Shown here one piece after another: positions 61,634 to 64,000 of a DNA stretch of 64,000 nt. Position numbers and translations under genes: made by a program. Positions within the stretch are counted from its first letter, which is position 1, and the number at the start of each line of letters is the position of its first letter. Origin of the DNA: Acidobacteriota bacterium (lineage in GTDB: Bacteria; Acidobacteriota; Terriglobia; Terriglobales; Acidobacteriaceae); contig JAFDVW010000007.1 of assembly GCA_018268755.1 (NCBI GenBank), positions 248,001 through 312,000 on the forward strand, read 5' to 3'. The notes under the pieces are model-generated. The model was not told the origin of the DNA. It saw only the letters and a program-made list of their open reading frames with translations, and did no database searches.

Positions 61634-64000
61634 GTGCAAAGCACCCGTCTTCCGTTCCACCTTTCCGCGAGCAAGTTCTGTTGCATCGTGAGCCTGTTTT
61701 TTGGGTTCCTGTTGGCCGCCGGCCTTCCCGCGCTGGCCCAAGTCACGGCCACCCTGCAGGGCCGGGTCACGGACGACCAAAATCTGGCGGTCGCCGGAGC
61801 CGCCCTGCGGGTGACCAACCCGGAACTGGCGGTGGACCGGGCGGCCGTCACCGGCGCGGAAGGGGAATTTCGCGTACCCGGCCTGCCCGCGGGCACCTAC
61901 CGCATCGAAGTTTCCAAGGCCGGTTTTGACACCAAGGTCCTGCAAGGCCTGGAGCTCACCGTCAATCAGGTGGCCGCCATTACGGTCAAGCTTTCGGTCG
62001 CCTCGGTGAAGTCGGTGGTCAGCGTAGAGGGCGAAGCGCCCCTGCTGGAAACCACCATCTCGTCGACCGGCAAGACCATCATGCCCTCCGACATCCAGTC
62101 CATGCCGATCAACGGGCGCAACTACCTGGACCTGATGCAGCTGGTGCCGGGTGTCACGGTAAACCGCCAGGTCGATCAGGGTTCCGACGCTTCGGTGCCG
62201 GTGCTGGGGCAGCGGGGCAACAACGCGCAATTCCTGATTGACGGCATGCCCAACAGCGACTCCGTCAGCGGCGGCGCGGCGGCCCAGTTCAACCAGGAAT
62301 CCATTCTCGAGTTCCAGGTGCTGACCGCCGGCTACAAGGCCGAATTCGGACACGGATCGGGCGGCGTGATCAACGTTTTGAGCAAAAGCGGCACCAACGT
62401 CTGGCATGGCGCTGCCTCCGTATTTGCCCGCAACTCGGTTTTCGACAGCTCGGATATTCCCAGCCGGCCGGATGTGCCGTTCCTGAATCGCTGGGACCCT
62501 TCTGTGCAATTCGGCGGTCCCATCGCTAAGGACAAAGTCTTCCTCTTCGGCTCGGTCGAGCGCATCATGGAGAGCCGTTCCCTGAACTTCCAGTTTGATC
62601 CTTCCACTCCGGACATTCTTCGCGAGCTGGAAGCGCCCTACAACAAACACACCCTGACCCATGAGACGCGGGTGCGCGGCAAGCTGGATGAGCAAATCGG
62701 TAACCACCGCCTGGGACAACAGATCAACCTGACCAACTCGCACATCAATTCGTTTCTGCCGCTTTCCGCGGCCCTCAGCCTTCCCTCCACCCGCTATAAC
62801 GAAAGCGGCCGGCATCTCATGCTCGGCTTCACCGATACCGCCACGCTCGGCGATCAGGCCGATCCGTATCTGCTGAACTATTACGTACAGTTCCGTGAAG
62901 AACCCAGCCTGATGAGCCCGACTTACCCGGAAGCCGGCGGGGCCAACACCCTGGATAACCTCTTCTCCAGCCTCGACACCAATGAATTGTTCGGCGACCT
63001 GGGCCAGGTTTCTTACGGGGCCGGATTTACGCCGCTGCACTTCCACCAGAAATACTGGTCGCTGGGCGCAAACGTGGGCCGGGCTTACGGAAATCACACC
63101 GTGAAAATCGGCTGGGAATTCCAGAAGATGCTGGTCGACGGCGCGGAATCCACCAACAATTTCAATCAGCTTTTCAGCCTGCAGGATGATCTGGGTACTT
63201 ATGGCCCAATCAACTCCGGCGTGTACTACCTGAACGTGCAGGGCGGCCAGACACCGCAGGAAAGCCATATCGGCCTGCGCAACAACTACAATGCGCTGTA
63301 CTTGCAGGACGACTGGAAGCTCACTCGCAAGCTGACCATCAACGCGGGCTTGCGCTGGGACTATGACACCCGCTTCCCCAACAAGACCAACGTTTCGCCT
63401 CGCCTGGGTATGGCGTGGCAGGTCCTGCCCAAGACGGTGGTGCGGGCCAGCTGGGGCCGGTTCTACGATCACTTCCGCCTCGGCCTGGCGCGGGATATTC
63501 CCGATTTCGGCGGGGCCAACGTGCATCGCAGCCGCTACATGGCGTTCCCGCGGTTGTTCTATGGGAACCCCAGCAACATCACCCGTTACTTCACCACCCT
63601 GGGCCGCGATGTGCCTTGCGTTTCCTCCAACCAGACGGACGCGCAGATTGTTTCCGGCGGCACCCTTTGCGATAGCCCCAGCCTTCCCCTCTTCGGGATT
63701 GACCACCTGAATTCCATTGGCAGCAGCGTCATTCCCGCCGGTGCGGTCGTGAATAGTGGCAACGTCCAACAACTGAGCGGGCTGACCCCCGATCAATTCC
63801 TACAGGCCGCCGACGCGGCGGTGGGCAAGCCGGACGGCTACTTCACCTGGGACCCGTTCGACCACCTGTCGGTGCACAACGCTTTCAGCGCTTACGACGT
63901 GCCCATCTCGGTGGACCCGGGTTTCAAAACTCCCTATACCGACACCTTCCACTTTGGGATCCAGCAACAGCTGACGGACTCCATGGTGATCAACGCGGAT
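61634..64000 (+). CDS. Oar-like TonB-dependent receptor, 3' end outside window
   Basis: Open for 789 codons from a GTG with CAGGAG ahead of it, to the right edge. Signal peptide (core ~17-34, ending ALAQ), carboxypeptidase-regulatory-like domain (about 38-120; LQGRVTDDQNLAVAGAAL), then plug (about 135-260; NGRNYLDLMQLVPGV and FLIDGMPN) and the start of the beta-barrel with KSGTNVWHGAASVFARN. It is a paralogue of the receptor at 50756-54628 but clearly diverged. The long antisense open frame over 61574-63796 is a codon-bias shadow. Confidence 0.92.
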   Translation, partial: MQSTRLPFHLSASKFCCIVSLFFGFLLAAGLPALAQVTATLQGRVTDDQNLAVAGAALRVTNPELAVDRAAVTGAEGEFRVPGLPAGTYRIEVSKAGFDTKVLQGLELTVNQVAAITVKLSVASVKSVVSVEGEAPLLETTISSTGKTIMPSDIQSMPINGRNYLDLMQLVPGVTVNRQVDQGSDASVPVLGQRGNNAQFLIDGMPNSDSVSGGAAAQFNQESILEFQVLTAGYKAEFGHGSGGVINVLSKSGTNVWHGAASVFARNSVFDSSDIPSRPDVPFLNRWDPSVQFGGPIAKDKVFLFGSVERIMESRSLNFQFDPSTPDILRELEAPYNKHTLTHETRVRGKLDEQIGNHRLGQQINLTNSHINSFLPLSAALSLPSTRYNESGRHLMLGFTDTATLGDQADPYLLNYYVQFREEPSLMSPTYPEAGGANTLDNLFSSLDTNELFGDLGQVSYGAGFTPLHFHQKYWSLGANVGRAYGNHTVKIGWEFQKMLVDGAESTNNFNQLFSLQDDLGTYGPINSGVYYLNVQGGQTPQESHIGLRNNYNALYLQDDWKLTRKLTINAGLRWDYDTRFPNKTNVSPRLGMAWQVLPKTVVRASWGRFYDHFRLGLARDIPDFGGANVHRSRYMAFPRLFYGNPSNITRYFTTLGRDVPCVSSNQTDAQIVSGGTLCDSPSLPLFGIDHLNSIGSSVIPAGAVVNSGNVQQLSGLTPDQFLQAADAAVGKPDGYFTWDPFDHLSVHNAFSAYDVPISVDPGFKTPYTDTFHFGIQQQLTDSMVINAD

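Noticed and set aside
61574..63796. A 740-residue minus-strand open frame
   Set aside because: Antisense to the TonB receptor, whose plus-strand frame has a signal peptide, regulatory domain, plug and barrel.

Overview
The window looks like a chromosomal segment of a free-living, Gram-negative, high-GC bacterium, most likely an acidobacterium (Terriglobia type). This is inferred from the gene types, not from a marker phylogeny. The clues are two large Oar-like TonB-dependent receptors with N-terminal carboxypeptidase-regulatory domains, a KdsB gene (so LPS), an ECF42/DGPF gene cluster, a PadR-controlled membrane protein, an S9 peptidase, an LssY-type secreted protein, and intergenic DNA full of short palindromic repeats. 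There is no prophage, plasmid or CRISPR signature. The one mobile-type gene is a REP-associated tyrosine transposase (RAYT).

Layout. 1-5130: a divergent SpoIIM-like/RDD membrane pair, tRNA-Met(CAT), kdsB, rsgA and an M48 protease. 5217-10766 (minus strand): phosphomannomutase-type enzyme, manC and manA, which together make GDP-mannose, followed by an aspartate aminotransferase and coaD. 10988-18764: recA, a probable small RNA with its own terminator, purM, a double-length ThyX, a DUF2071 protein, a CPA2 antiporter and fabG. 18765-31335: GNAT, ada, several secreted proteins of unknown role, a TPR protein, tatA, a cysteine-desulfurase-like enzyme and an ATP-grasp protein. 31339-36486: an ECF42-type sigma factor followed by three YCII/DGPF proteins, DUF899, a VOC protein, a DoxX-like protein and DUF2277. 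Three matching promoter-like sites show that part of this cluster is probably one regulon. 36601-40580: PRC-barrel protein, then the RAYT gene among three arrays of a two-hairpin repeat, and a BNR-repeat protein. 40580-50743: MoaD-like, two unknown small proteins, mtgA, PadR operon, DUF1801, D-aminoacylase-like, OsmC, lipocalin-like, MgtC/DUF4010 and S9 peptidase. 50756-64000: TonB receptor, a frameshifted remnant, LssY_C protein, Lrp next to sdaA and an amino-acid permease, and a second TonB receptor that runs off the window.

The most unusual feature is the RAYT region. A 66-68 bp unit made of two hairpins (H1 and H2) is repeated in three same-direction arrays (37322-37802, 38604-38881, 40165-40243). 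One further copy in the opposite direction lies just upstream of the transposase. Every array ends with a lone H1 followed by AGAAA. Stem changes in several H1 copies are compensated, so the hairpin and not the exact sequence seems to be kept. Second in interest is the ECF42 regulon with three sites at exact 17-bp spacing. Third is a set of palindromic intergenic elements, some of which fold as several hairpins inside an outer stem.
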